NCBI RefSeq assembly: GCF_000143415.4
Contig: NW_003314423.1
Coordinates: 175,440-227,397, forward strand
DNA length: 51,958 nucleotides
Source: Selaginella moellendorffii
Lineage: Eukaryota; Streptophyta; Lycopodiopsida; Selaginellales; Selaginellaceae
Direction: 5' to 3'
The position numbers and the translations under genes are program-made. The notes beneath the pieces are model-generated. The model had not been told where the DNA came from and did no database searches. It saw only the letters and a list, made by a program, of their open reading frames with translations. Shown one piece after another: positions 32,879 through 42,681 of the stretch; position 1 is the first letter of the stretch, and every line of letters starts with the position of its first letter.

Positions 32879-35786
32879 TCTGAAAGTGCAGAAAAGAAGT
32901 TAAGACCATACAAAAAATGATTGAAGAATGGCCTAAATCATAACATACCAAACAACCTCAATAGCATGAGGCCACATGCCATTATTCAAACATGCTATTG
33001 ACACCCACGTGAAATTTTGCATTCACAAAATTGGCATGAGCCCTCATGCCATCTTGATATATACACAGCTGCAGGCAAGTAAAAACATACATGACAATAC
33101 GCTAGCCATGAAATTGCAAGGGCCCAAGATGGCATGTGGCCTCATGCCATTTCTAAATGTGGTCCTAAGCCATTCCATGGTGAACATACCAGGAAGCACA
33201 AGTGCCGAATATCAAGAGGAAGCGGTAGCCACACCAAAGACAGTGCCGCTCGCAACACCGCAACTACTTGTAGCGCCGCTCGCAACACCGCAACTGCTCG
33301 TAGCGCCGCTCACACAAACTGCCACTCGCATAAACTGCAGCCCGCAATGGCGCTCGCAATGCTGCAACCGCTCGTAGACGCATAAACCACAGCCCACAAC
33401 GCCGCTTACACAAGCAGCGGTCACTGCGCTCAGCGGAACCAAGAACACGGCGCACAAAAATGATAGACCTAGGAATGAGTTCGAGAATTCAAAAATAACA
33501 CACGCTTGAATGTCACATCAAATCCTCTGACAAACCAGATCTTATGACTCCTCTGACAAATTTCAAACTGAGTAGCTTCTAGACTTTGCTGTCGGAGGTT
33601 GAACTTTGTCACATCATGTCCTTGCCTCGATCCAGCTGTGCCATGTCAGTGATTCGAACTTTGCCATGTCATGTCAGCGATCCGCGCCAAGATTATTCGC
33701 CATGTAAAGGAATAATTATGCTGTGTGTGTACGTCCATTTATGGCAATATAAGGCCACATGCCATTCAAAGAATAATGCTAGTCGAGCATTTTTTGGTGC
33801 ATTTTTGGGTTCAAAATTGCATGAGCCCACACGCTATAAAGTTTACCTGTACCAAAAATAGAAACAGCTTTATTTACTTGGGAATTTAAGTGGTTGAGGC
33901 ATTTTTAAACTTACAAACACATGCCCTACTTACATTCCTTTGGTTGCTTAAAATTCAAAAATATTATAAACCTTTCTTTTTGCATTTTCAATATTTTCAA
34001 TTATGGTTTTTGATTTTCGCAGGACCAGCCTAGTAATCTATTTGCATCCCGTCATGTTTATAGCTAGCTTTCGTTTGTCCCCTTCGCTAGCCTGAGATAC
34101 ATCTGCTCGGCATCTGCCTCTTACAGCATTTGCCCAGAAAGGGCATCTTTCTTCACGCAGCATTTGCCACATGTTTAGGGTTTAGGGTTTAGGGTTTAGG
34201 GTTTAGCAATTCAGTAGCTTGATAAACATGCAAATACAGAACTTGATGCAAAATCCTTTGATATGTCACAATGCCTATAGGACCATAAACACATTTCAAT
34301 AGAGAGGGTCCTTTCATTTCAAAACTCCTTATGTAGATCTTGGTGAAACCAGAATTAGTGAAGTTAGTTTCTTGTGATCCCGCATCTGATTGTGATGTCC
34401 CTTTGCAGTGTCGATGGAAAGGTCAATGCACACCAAACTGTAAAATCTTGGAGCAAAATAACGGTCGGATATATGGCAAATGCCCCTGAAACATTGTAAG
34501 GCTCGTGTGGTCTCATGTGGTGTCCGATCGAGATGCTTCTTTGCAGGGTCATCAAGAAAGGCATTGTATACCATTCTGTAAAATCTAGTTGCGATCTAAC
34601 GGTTGGATCTCCAGAAAACTCAAAAAAATCTCGCGTGTGTCAGAATATCCTAGGAATATACTCCTATGTGCCCCTGAAAATGGCATGCGGCCCCACGCCA
34701 TTCAAGAGATAACGCCAGACGACGCCAAGAATTTTTTGGTGCATTTTTTGGGTTCAAAATTGCATGAGCCCACACGCTATAAAGTTTATCTTTGCCAAAT
34801 AGAGAAAAGTTTATCTGTGTCATGTGAGGTAGTTACAGTCCTTTGTGCTCGGCATCTGCCTCTTGCAGCATTTGCACTGAAAGGGAATTTTTCTCCATTC
34901 AGCATTTGGCCCTGAAAATGGCATGCGCCCACACGCCATTCAAGGAATAACGCCACAAGACGCCTGGATTTTTGGGTTTAAAATATTTAGGGTTTTTTGG
35001 GTTTTTTCAAAATATTTTGGGTCCAACGTTTTTTGGGTTTCTTTGGTTCAAAATTGCATAAGCCCACACGCTATAATATTGATTTGAGAGAAAAATAGAA
35101 ACAGATAGAATTTCTTTATTTAGCTGAACATCTGCCATTTTTGGAAATATAAGATGCTTTGGAATATCCAATCATGCATGGTATAAATATAGCGAGGGTA
35201 TTAAATGATATCCCAATCATGATCTTTCTTTTGGATTTCGCGTGCATGCAGTCCGAGGAATGATGACGTTGCGGATTCTTTTGGATTTTGCGTGCTTGCA
35301 TGCGCACGGCAATCCAGAAATTAATGGTGGCGCCCAAGTCCGAGGAATGATGACGTGGCGGGATTACGAACCGTTGTGACATTTCGCGCGTGTGAGGTTA
35401 GGTTTTGCATTGCTTCGTACTCGCGCTCGCGCTCACATCACACTCACGCTCCCGCTCGCATCGCGCTCCCACTCGCGATCACGCTCACTTCTCTACATGT
35501 TTCTCGTGTGCATCGGCATCCACTCGCGCTTGCATCACACTCGCGCTCGCATCGCGCTCGTGTGCATCGGCGTCCACTTCAAGACACACCCAGTTTGTAA
35601 CTTCGCCGCCAACTCCGCCGCCCACTCCGCCACCCACACGCAGCCCACTTGGCGTCCCGGGAGATTTCAGCGCCACTCTCCAACTGTAAGTGGCAGAGTA
35701 GCCTTGCTGCTACGATCCGCTGCACACACAGTGCACATTCGCCAGCGAGTCTGGCCTCGATTGTCACGGCCTCCATTCGGCTTCAA
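32879..35786. promoter_or_regulatory. Divergent promoter region of E2 with palindromes and repeated modules
   Basis: This lies between the DUF7869 gene (-) and the ParB gene (+). It has palindromes at 32961, 33031, 33129, 33741, 34680 and 34918. A tandem array of GCCGCTCGCAACACCGCAAC units is at 33240-33420. A module containing GGGTTCAAAATTGCATGAGC and CACACGCTATAAAGTTTA occurs at about 33770-33850 and 34706-34800, and in worn form at 34944-35100; another containing CTCGGCATCTGCCTCTT occurs at about 34108 and 34849. The CTATAAAG at the end of the module is TATA-like. Simple GC-rich text (CACTCGCGCTCGCATCGCGC) at 35410-35570 precedes the ParB gene. No gene is seen; ORFs here are repeat-derived. 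Confidence 0.55.
34174..34207 (+). repeat. Interstitial telomere-like repeat (TTTAGGG, nearly five copies)
   Basis: GTTTAGGG units run without error for 34 bases. This is the Arabidopsis-type plant telomere unit, sitting inside the E2 promoter region. It may be a repair scar or chance expansion. Confidence 0.9.
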
Positions 35787-35789
35787 ATG

Positions 35790-36028
35790 GTAAGTCTTTT
35801 AGGCCAAGTAGAAAATGGCATGAGGCCACATACCATTCAGTAGCAACATTGGCATGCACCGATTGGGCTCTCGAGTGCAGTCCGGTTACAGATGGCGTGT
35901 AGCCTCACGCCATCTTAGGATACAGCCTTAAGACATCTGATGCAGTGGTGAATGGCGTGTGGCCTCACGTTATTTCCAGCTGCTAGCTTTTCATCTGTCA
36001 GCTCTAATTGTTGTGCATTTCTGAACAG
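35790..36028 (+). other. Intron 1 of the E2 ParB gene with three palindromes
   Basis: The donor GTAAGTC directly follows an ATG and the acceptor is CTGAACAG. Palindromes are at 35815-35836, 35892-35913 and 35952-35973. If correct, the start codon is an exon boundary and the protein begins MARNCVLLPG. The exon is supported only by frame and splice signals. Confidence 0.5.
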
Positions 36029-37203
36029 GCGAGGAATTGCGTTCTTCTTCCAGGCACTGTCAATGTGGATGCAGAGAAGGGGGAGGAGCTCACCAGTTGG
36101 ACTTTCGGGATGGAAGGCGAGGATTTGATGTTGTACAACACAGATGGTGGGAGAAAAGAATGCATGGGGATCCTCATCCAAGTGACAGACACTCCATGCA
36201 GTTCCATGCAAGAATATGGACTGGCACTTGTGGTAGAGACAGCGTCCGCCTTCAAGATCCACCTTGCACATCCTAGCGGCTTCCCGGAGGGGGGCAGCGG
36301 CTATGAGGAATTCCTAGAGGGAGCTAGGGAGAGGTTGTCCAGGAGGCCCACAATTTCAAAGACGCTGCGGGTCTATGAAGATCACATGGAATCCACGGAC
36401 CTCACCTACGGCGATGTTCAAAAACTATATTCCAACATTGAGCCGTTGAGAGTGCCTCCAGTTCGCGAAGCGAAGGGGAAGGGGGTCGATCTGGAAACTA
36501 CCCCGAAGCAGAAAAGGGTGGTCAAGCTCAAGCCGACGTCCGACTCTGCTGCTCCAAAAAAGAAGCTACTCGGTGATGCCATTGCCTCGGGTTCGAACAC
36601 TACACCCACCAAAAAAGAAGAGCCGCAAAGAGCAGAAAGAGCAAGAAGAGGCAGCAAAAATCGTCGCAGATAATAGTACTTGTTACTATTCCAACAAAGT
36701 ATATACAATCGACGTGAGCCGTATCGACATCCAAAGCAAATACAACCACAGGCTAGTATCTGATGAGTGGGTGGAGAAACTGAAGCAGAAGATGCTGGCA
36801 AGTCCAGTAACACCCGACATCGCAGACATGATCCCCTACTACCAAACAATGAAGGGCGAGACGAGGTTTCCAAACTTGATCAATAGGAAGGTGTTGGACG
36901 ATCAGAACATCCGGTTCTATGCCGTCTCCGGGCAGCATTCTAGCTTGGCGATGCAAGAGATAGTTCTGGATATTATGGTGGGCGAGGAGGTGAAGAAAGT
37001 CTTCAAGACAAGAGTTGTCCGCCTGATAAAAGGCAACTCGCCCCTCCAATCTATCCATCTCCCACGCGCAGAATGTCAAGCAAGAAACGTGCTACAAATC
37101 GGGTCTGCACGAGACATTGGCACAAACACGGAAGCTCTGGGTTCAACTGAAGAAGCCACAAAAACCAGGACAAGGACGTGCACTAGCAACTAGCGCCTGG
37201 CAG

Positions 37204-37257
37204 GTAAGCCTCGTTGCATGTGGCATAGCATGTGGCCTCACGCCATTTCCATTGCAG
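37204..37257 (+). other. 54-nt intron carrying an E2 palindrome
   Basis: GTAAGCC at 37204, palindrome 37225-37246, then TTCCATTGCAG ending at 37257. It is divisible by three and has no stop, so retention would keep the frame. Splicing joins SAWQ to EFSSLLSKTLG. Confidence 0.6.
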
Positions 37258-37787
37258 GAATTCTCGAGTCTTCTCTCGAAAACACTGGGGGTCAATGACA
37301 CACTCAGCATCCATAACATTCTACTCGCGACAAAAGTTGTTTTTGACAAATGGGTAGATGTGCTGAGGAGGTACCATGACGGGGAGTTGCTAAACTCAAT
37401 GGGTGTGGAGGACGGCCGGAAGCCCAATGATTTGAAGCTCAACGCCTTGCGTTTCTCGCGGTCTCTAGACGACGACGACCTTCTGACAATGGCTAATGCT
37501 CTTCTACGTGGTGAGGTAGTCTTCAACAAGACCAAAATGACTCCCGGCCATATTGTGACATACGAGGACTTGCGCACGACTCTGAGAGCTCGTGCGCTAT
37601 TGAAGGATTGGATCTTCGAGCAAGTGGCCGTGGAGAGGGTGAGCATCGACACCACGCAAGAGATGATGGAAGAGCTGGACCTGTCAAATGAAGACATTGA
37701 CGAGTACGTGAAGGGGGCCCCCAAGTTCATCGATCTGCTGCGGGATGCCACGAAAAGTAAAGTTGAGAAGTTGGATCAGTATCCAAA

Positions 37788-37887
37788 NNNNNNNNNNNNN
37801 NNNNNNNNNNNNNNNNNNNNNNNNNNNNNNNNNNNNNNNNNNNNNNNNNNNNNNNNNNNNNNNNNNNNNNNNNNNNNNNNNNNNNNN
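37788..37887. other. Assembly gap (100 N) inside the E2 ParB gene
   Basis: A placeholder of 100 unknown bases. Coding text resumes RVYVNSDEDQRW after it. An intron, and part of the domain join between ParB-like and methyltransferase-like regions, may be missing. Confidence 1.
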
Positions 37888-38717
37888 ACCGGGTATACGT
37901 GAATTCGGATGAGGATCAAAGGTGGAGGAGCATCGTTTCCCGCGGAGATGAGCAGGTCAAGAACATCTTTTGTGTGATGGACTTCACAAACGAGGAGATC
38001 ACTCATGCAGACGAAGTCAGCTCCATCATTGACTTAATGGTGGGACTTGCGGAGGTGGAATCTTCAGTCCACTATATGATCTACGACTCCGAATCCTATC
38101 ACAAGTTCTGGAAGGCTTTGAACGAGGTGAAGGCTCGGTTGAAAGGCAAGGAGATGCGGGAGATCCATGGGATAATGGCTAAGAAGAAGATACCGACGAA
38201 TGTCCGCATCTTCACAGTTGCCCTTGTTATTGGTCCTGCAGCAGAGTGGGACTGGAGTGACTTCCCAGCTTTGTTCAACAAAGCCGATCGAATTGATTTG
38301 AGGGAGGTCAATTTACCCGTGCCTGAGGAACTGAAGACGGCTATGGAGCTTTCGAATCCAAAGAAAGCTCCAGGTGCAGCATGGGAAATGCTCAGCTGGG
38401 TCTTCAACGCAATAGCGGGTGACTCCAAGGGCAAATGCGTTGTCGAGTACAACTGCGGCGGACTATTCTTTCGAGCCGCACTACTCAAGGGTGTCCCGTG
38501 TGTTGCGGTGACAAACTCCATTGAAGAGGTGACTTCAATGGAGCATATAATTACAGTTGCCAAAGAAAAATAGTATCTTCTCTGCGAACCTGGTGAGTAC
38601 GCACTTTAAGTTTAAATGTTATCTCACAAGCTCTGTATGCAGGAGCGTGGCCACCCCTAGATGCTGAAACGGCGTTAACAGCTACTGATGTTAGGCCGAG
38701 CTCACAACCTGCACAAG

Positions 38718-38755
38718 GTAAGGTCACGTGAGGCCTCACGCCATTTTGATTATAG
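38718..38755 (+). other. 38-nt intron carrying an E2 palindrome
   Basis: The donor is GTAAGGTCACGTG and the acceptor TTTTGATTATAG. The palindrome (38723-38744) makes up more than half of the intron. Splicing keeps the frame (SSQPAQ to DRCEYSDTR), which supports the call. Confidence 0.75.
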
Positions 38756-38845
38756 ATCGTTGTGAATATTCAGACACGAGGACTGAAAAGCGCACTAGTG
38801 GCGCGTCGAAGAAGGACAAACAGACAAGCAATAGGAAAAAAGGAG

Positions 38846-38894
38846 GTACAAATTATATTTGCAATGGCGTGTGGTCTCATGCCATTCCTTGCAG
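38846..38894 (+). other. 49-nt intron carrying an E2 palindrome
   Basis: The donor is GTACAAATTATATTTG, the palindrome is 38864-38885 and the acceptor CCTTGCAG. Splicing joins NRKKGG to DTSSKAKQAST in frame. Confidence 0.75.
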
Positions 38895-39038
38895 GAGACA
38901 CTTCTTCAAAGGCAAAACAGGCAAGCACCAGTCAAGCTCAAACTGACAGTGGTCATAAAAAGCGAAAGCACGTTAGACAGTCGTCGGGATCAGAGGCGTT
39001 TGATTCGAAAAGGAAGAAGGGCAACAAAAAGATGATAG

Positions 39039-39085
39039 GTAATGCCTCGCGGTTATGGCGTGTGTGCTCATGCCATTCATTGCAG
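39039..39085 (+). other. 47-nt intron carrying an E2 palindrome
   Basis: The donor is GTAATGCCTCGCGG, the palindrome 39055-39076 and the acceptor CATTGCAG. Splicing joins NKKMI to DQGLSERSQSPPP in frame. Confidence 0.75.
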
Positions 39086-39584
39086 ATCAAGGGCTGAGTG
39101 AAAGGAGCCAGTCACCACCTCCTGACTTAGATTCCTATGGCGGACTCCCCTTCCCCAATCTCAATGGAGAGGTACAATGGATGAGGGATGCTTTTCAAGT
39201 CAGGGCCACGTTTTTCTCATCTCGTCGTCTTCGAAGGGTGCAAGAACGTGCAGAAACCATGTTAAGACAATCGGGTGAGGATACGGTCCTAGGTCAAGCA
39301 CTGAAACAGGCTATGGATGTCTTGTATTTTGAGATGGAGACTCGGCCAGATGATTTTCCCAAGATGGTCCTGGAAAAACAAGCCATCCAGCCTGAGCAGC
39401 CTATGGAAGAAATGCAGGAGGGGGATGAGGAGCCAGAGAAAGATAATGAGCAGGAAGAGCAGAAGGACGAAGAGGAGGACAAAGAAGAGGAGGACGAAGA
39501 AGAGGAGGATGAAGAAGAGGAGGACGAAGAGGACTTGGATGGTCCTCACAATGGTGACGATTACTCACAAAAGTTATTTCTTAG

Positions 39585-41597
39585 TGGGCAAGACTCTAGA
39601 TGAGATTGTTTACAACATCTCAAAGTCAAAGCTTACATATGAGGAACAAATACACATTCTGAATGACCTCAATAGCAGACTTAGGGAAGGAGAAAAAGGT
39701 TTGGACAATATAATGGAGACTATGATAAGGAGGACCATTTACATTTCACAAACTATATATGAAGGGAAGATGTTTCTAGCACCTTTTATAGGGGATGATG
39801 CTGAGCAACTTCCACTCAAGGACTTTGTCACCACTGAACTTACAAAACTTGGAGAGGACTAGCTACCAAAGAAGGCCACAAACACTACTCCATTTGATAA
39901 ACAACTTGGCCAACCTTACTTCATGCGGCGAGTGGCTTTCAGGTAATATACAATTTCTCAACTATACTCAATTTATTTATATTCTATTATAGGTATCTCT
40001 GATATAGAGGCATTCCCCTTGAAACATTGGTATATAAACAACTCCTAAGGCATGGTGTGAGAGATGGAGGCATGTATCTGACAATAATGAAATTTCCAGT
40101 AGCAATAAAGATAGCTTGTCCTTGGGAATTGGAGATGCCAGATTATGCACCAACCCACTGAGAGGCTGTAAGAGGCAACAATGAAGACGTGCTAGATGAC
40201 GAAGATGATAGCCATGAGAATGTCGACACTGTTGGTGCCAATGGCGAGTAGAGTGAAGATGATAGTGAGAACGACTTGCAAGAAATTCCTCAGGATGAAG
40301 TGGAGCAAGAGAACCAGAACGTACAAGAAGTTCTACCTCAATGAAAGCATGCAAATCCACATCTAGAGGAATTAGTTAACAATGATGATAATCGTCCAAG
40401 ATGTGCCTGTAACCAAAGAACTTCTCGAGGTATATTTCTCTTAATTTTCTCATATTCTTAGTTCCTCAAAATGGTTGTAGCAAAAACCATCGGGAGTAAC
40501 TTCATTCTAGCTTATCTTGATGCCCGAGAAGAGGACTTGGAGGACTTACATCTACCACACGCCATATGATGGTATGTAAATTTTTCTTAAATTCACATCT
40601 TACCTTTGTCTTCCCCCCTAGATTTGCCCTATTTCTCTAGTGAAATTAAGATCTTTATTGGCTCCTAGAGTTCATTGATGGCATATTTCAAGGAGGATGC
40701 TGAGAATATGGCTATCTGGCAAAAGTGGGAGCGCTTTTGTCAGAAGATCCATAGGCAACCGCTCAAGAGCACAAACTTCATGCACTTTGACATGCCAGAT
40801 GGTCTTCTAGATGCTGATGGTGATGTCCCAAGCTGGAACATCCTGATTAAAGACCACTTGAAAGATGCATTCCTTTTGGCAACAATTCTCCTTCATACAA
40901 CCGGTCAAGTTGCCTTCATTCTCCTAAATAACCCCCATTAGATGTCTTGCCTTATGAGGTATATAACTTGAGTCAACTTCAAGAGGTTCTCTTCTAGGTG
41001 CATCATGGATAATGTTGGGGTCGCGACCAAAGGCATCCTAAACATGCCAAAGAAGGTAAGAAATCATCTTGTGTTTTGGATTGCCTCTAAAGTTTTATTA
41101 TTCAGGTTATGATGTGAACTTACCATGTGTTCTGCAAAAGAGAAATAGTGAGCATGATAGTGAGCATATTGCACAGTTTTTGCCAGGGTATAATCACTTT
41201 ATTGACATCATACCAAATTTTGTAGACGACAACATCTACAACACATTGTTTGGGTATCAGTTCCAATCTCCATCGCCGATGCATGTTCTATTTGAGCTTT
41301 ATTGCCCAACTAAGGGTGTTGTCATTGATTGAACAGGTAGTGGTTCGATGGTCGAGGCAGCACATGACTTTGGTAAATTGGTATTTGCAATTGCAGAATA
41401 TGAGTTTTTCAAATGCCGTCTTAGAGGTTTTCGTCCTTCTTTATCAATTGCTTCTAGGAGGTAATTTATGATGTTTTAAAAACTTATATGCAATATATAT
41501 TTAGTTTTCTAGAAGTCTTCCTAGGTATGTATAGCATAACATATGCAATATGTAAATTGAAAAATCTATTTATTGATGATACATTAAAAGACAATTG
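39585..41597 (+). pseudogene. ParB-methyltransferase gene copy B, exons 5-9
   Basis: It starts after TTTCTTAG at 39584 with a protein (LDEIVYNISKSKLTYEEQIH) matching copy A exon 5. PYFMRRVAFR, an acidic exon (EDVLDDEDDSHENVDTV) and the methyltransferase-like domain follow. FMHFDMPDGLLDADG at about 40780-40810 keeps a D-x-P-D version of motif IV. IIPNFVDDNIYNTLFGYQF and GVVID..GSGSMVEAA (41310-41360) match copy A motif I, with a stop just after GVVID. Exons 1-4 are at 23931-25455 on the other strand. The last exon is hard to follow and the end is estimated. Several stops show decay. Confidence 0.7.
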
Positions 41598-41880
41598 AAT
41601 GCATCCACATGCAATGAGAAAAATATGTCATATGTCAATGTGATAATGATAATGACAGTGACAGTGTCAGTGTCATAGTGACAATGATAGTGTTAGTGAC
41701 AAAGACAGTGTCACTGTCATAGATAGTTACAATATCAGTTTGTCAAATTTCATAATTACTAGTATTATGAGTTTATTATCTATAGGTAATACAATTTTGT
41801 TAATAAAAAAAAGGTGAGAAGGGGGGGGGGGGGGATGGATAATATTATAGTGTAAGAATTATTAGTAGCTAGAATTTTCA
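41598..41880. repeat. Microsatellite-like spacer (GTGACAGTGTCA, poly-G)
   Basis: GACAGTG/GTCAGTGTCA text runs through 41645-41740 and a run of 13 or more G at about 41821-41834. It occupies the same convergent spacer position as 5913-6212 in copy A. Confidence 0.7.
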
Positions 41881-42426
41881 GAAGAATGGCCTAAAAATAC
41901 CATATTCAGCACTTGTGGATGTAGTATTTACTAACAAAATATTATTCCTCACCCTAAAGCGATAATGGTTGTATGTTTTTAACTCTTTCTTGATTTTGTT
42001 ATACATTCATTTATGCACACCTTCCACACCAGTTCTTGGGCAGTTGTGATAGTGTTTTAGAAAAGTTTCTAGACCCATACAACCTTCCGTTTTATCTAAA
42101 TAAAAGTAGCAAATGGGACACTAAAGATAATATGTGTTCATTCTTTCAAAAGTTTCAGCCATATCTAAAGCAAGATCTTGAAGAAACATTTGGCATCACT
42201 CTTGAAGGACATAAAGTAATCCATCTTTAGTAGCAATATCTAGAATATTATCTAGAAGAGCGATCTCTTGTTCAGTCACACTTGAGGCTACAAAAGGAAA
42301 AGCCTCACAATGATTGTTATAAAGAGGGAAGGGTGGAATATTGGTAGAAGTTGGAGGTGCAGATGGAAATTCATATGAAATGCATGGGGGCCAAGTGCGA
42401 GTAGCAATAATATTTTCGCTAGCCAT
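41881..42426 (-). pseudogene. C2HC zinc-finger gene, copy B1
   Basis: It starts MASENIIATRTWPPCISYEF, then a proline-rich segment and DIATKDGLLYVLQE, a stop near 42196, and CPICYFYLDKTEGCMGLETF with the H-x3-C half. The protein ends EYGIFRPFF. It aligns with the intact copy at 6213-6758 in the same convergent position after the ParB-methyltransferase gene. Confidence 0.65.
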
Positions 42427-42681
42427 TCCTACACTCTAAACAAATTGAAATTTCAATGTTGAAAGCATCTTTTATCGGTATTTATACTAAGAAAAGATTT
42501 AGGGGTTCTTGAAAGTTTACATTGTCAGCCTCAAAAATGGGACAGAATTATAACAGTGTCAAAACCACTTGTATAGATAATAATATCTTTATACATACTA
42601 GAATACTATCATTGTTGAAAATATAAGATTCTCCACTTTACTCATAAAGAATTAAACTTTTGAAAAGACTATGCATAACTT

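Larger units (their letters stand above)
35787..39555 (+). pseudogene. E2 ParB-like plus degenerate methyltransferase-like gene with acidic tail
   Basis: The first exon may be the ATG alone (35787-35789), with intron 35790-36028, then ARNCVLLPGTVNVDAEKGEE. A basic linker (TTPKQKRVVKLKPTS) precedes the ParB-like domain: VYTIDVSRIDIQSKYNHRLV and FYAVSGQHSSLAMQEI (36700-36960), SGQH standing where copy A has DGNH. After a helical region and the assembly gap, VVEYNCGGLFFRAALLKGVP (38440-38500) sits in the place of methyltransferase motif I but lacks GxG. Lys-rich exons follow (38756-39038), then an acidic run (39420-39540). A one-base slip in an A6 run near 36612, another frame change near 37090 and a TAG at 38571 break the frame. 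The end is at the inversion breakpoint; the original continuation is inferred to be the HAD-like part at 22062-23930. Confidence 0.6.

Noticed and set aside
34174-34207. A chromosome end or fusion point
   Set aside because: Fewer than five TTTAGGG units inside continuous E2 sequence are too little to claim a fusion.
35355-35793. Arg/Ser/His-rich ORFs before the E2 ParB gene
   Set aside because: Simple CTCGCATCGCGCTC text; the frame stops before the proposed start and has no similarity to the other ParB genes.
39289-39549. Phenylalanine/leucine-rich membrane-like ORF (-)
   Set aside because: Antisense of the Glu/Asp run at the end of the E2 ParB gene.
23931-39585. E2 as an insertion in intron 4 of the copy-B ParB-methyltransferase gene
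   Set aside because: This was my first reading because exons 4 and 5 flank the segment. It fails: the two halves are on opposite strands, no inverted repeats lie at these points, and the real terminal repeats with a target duplication are at 21620 and 28612.
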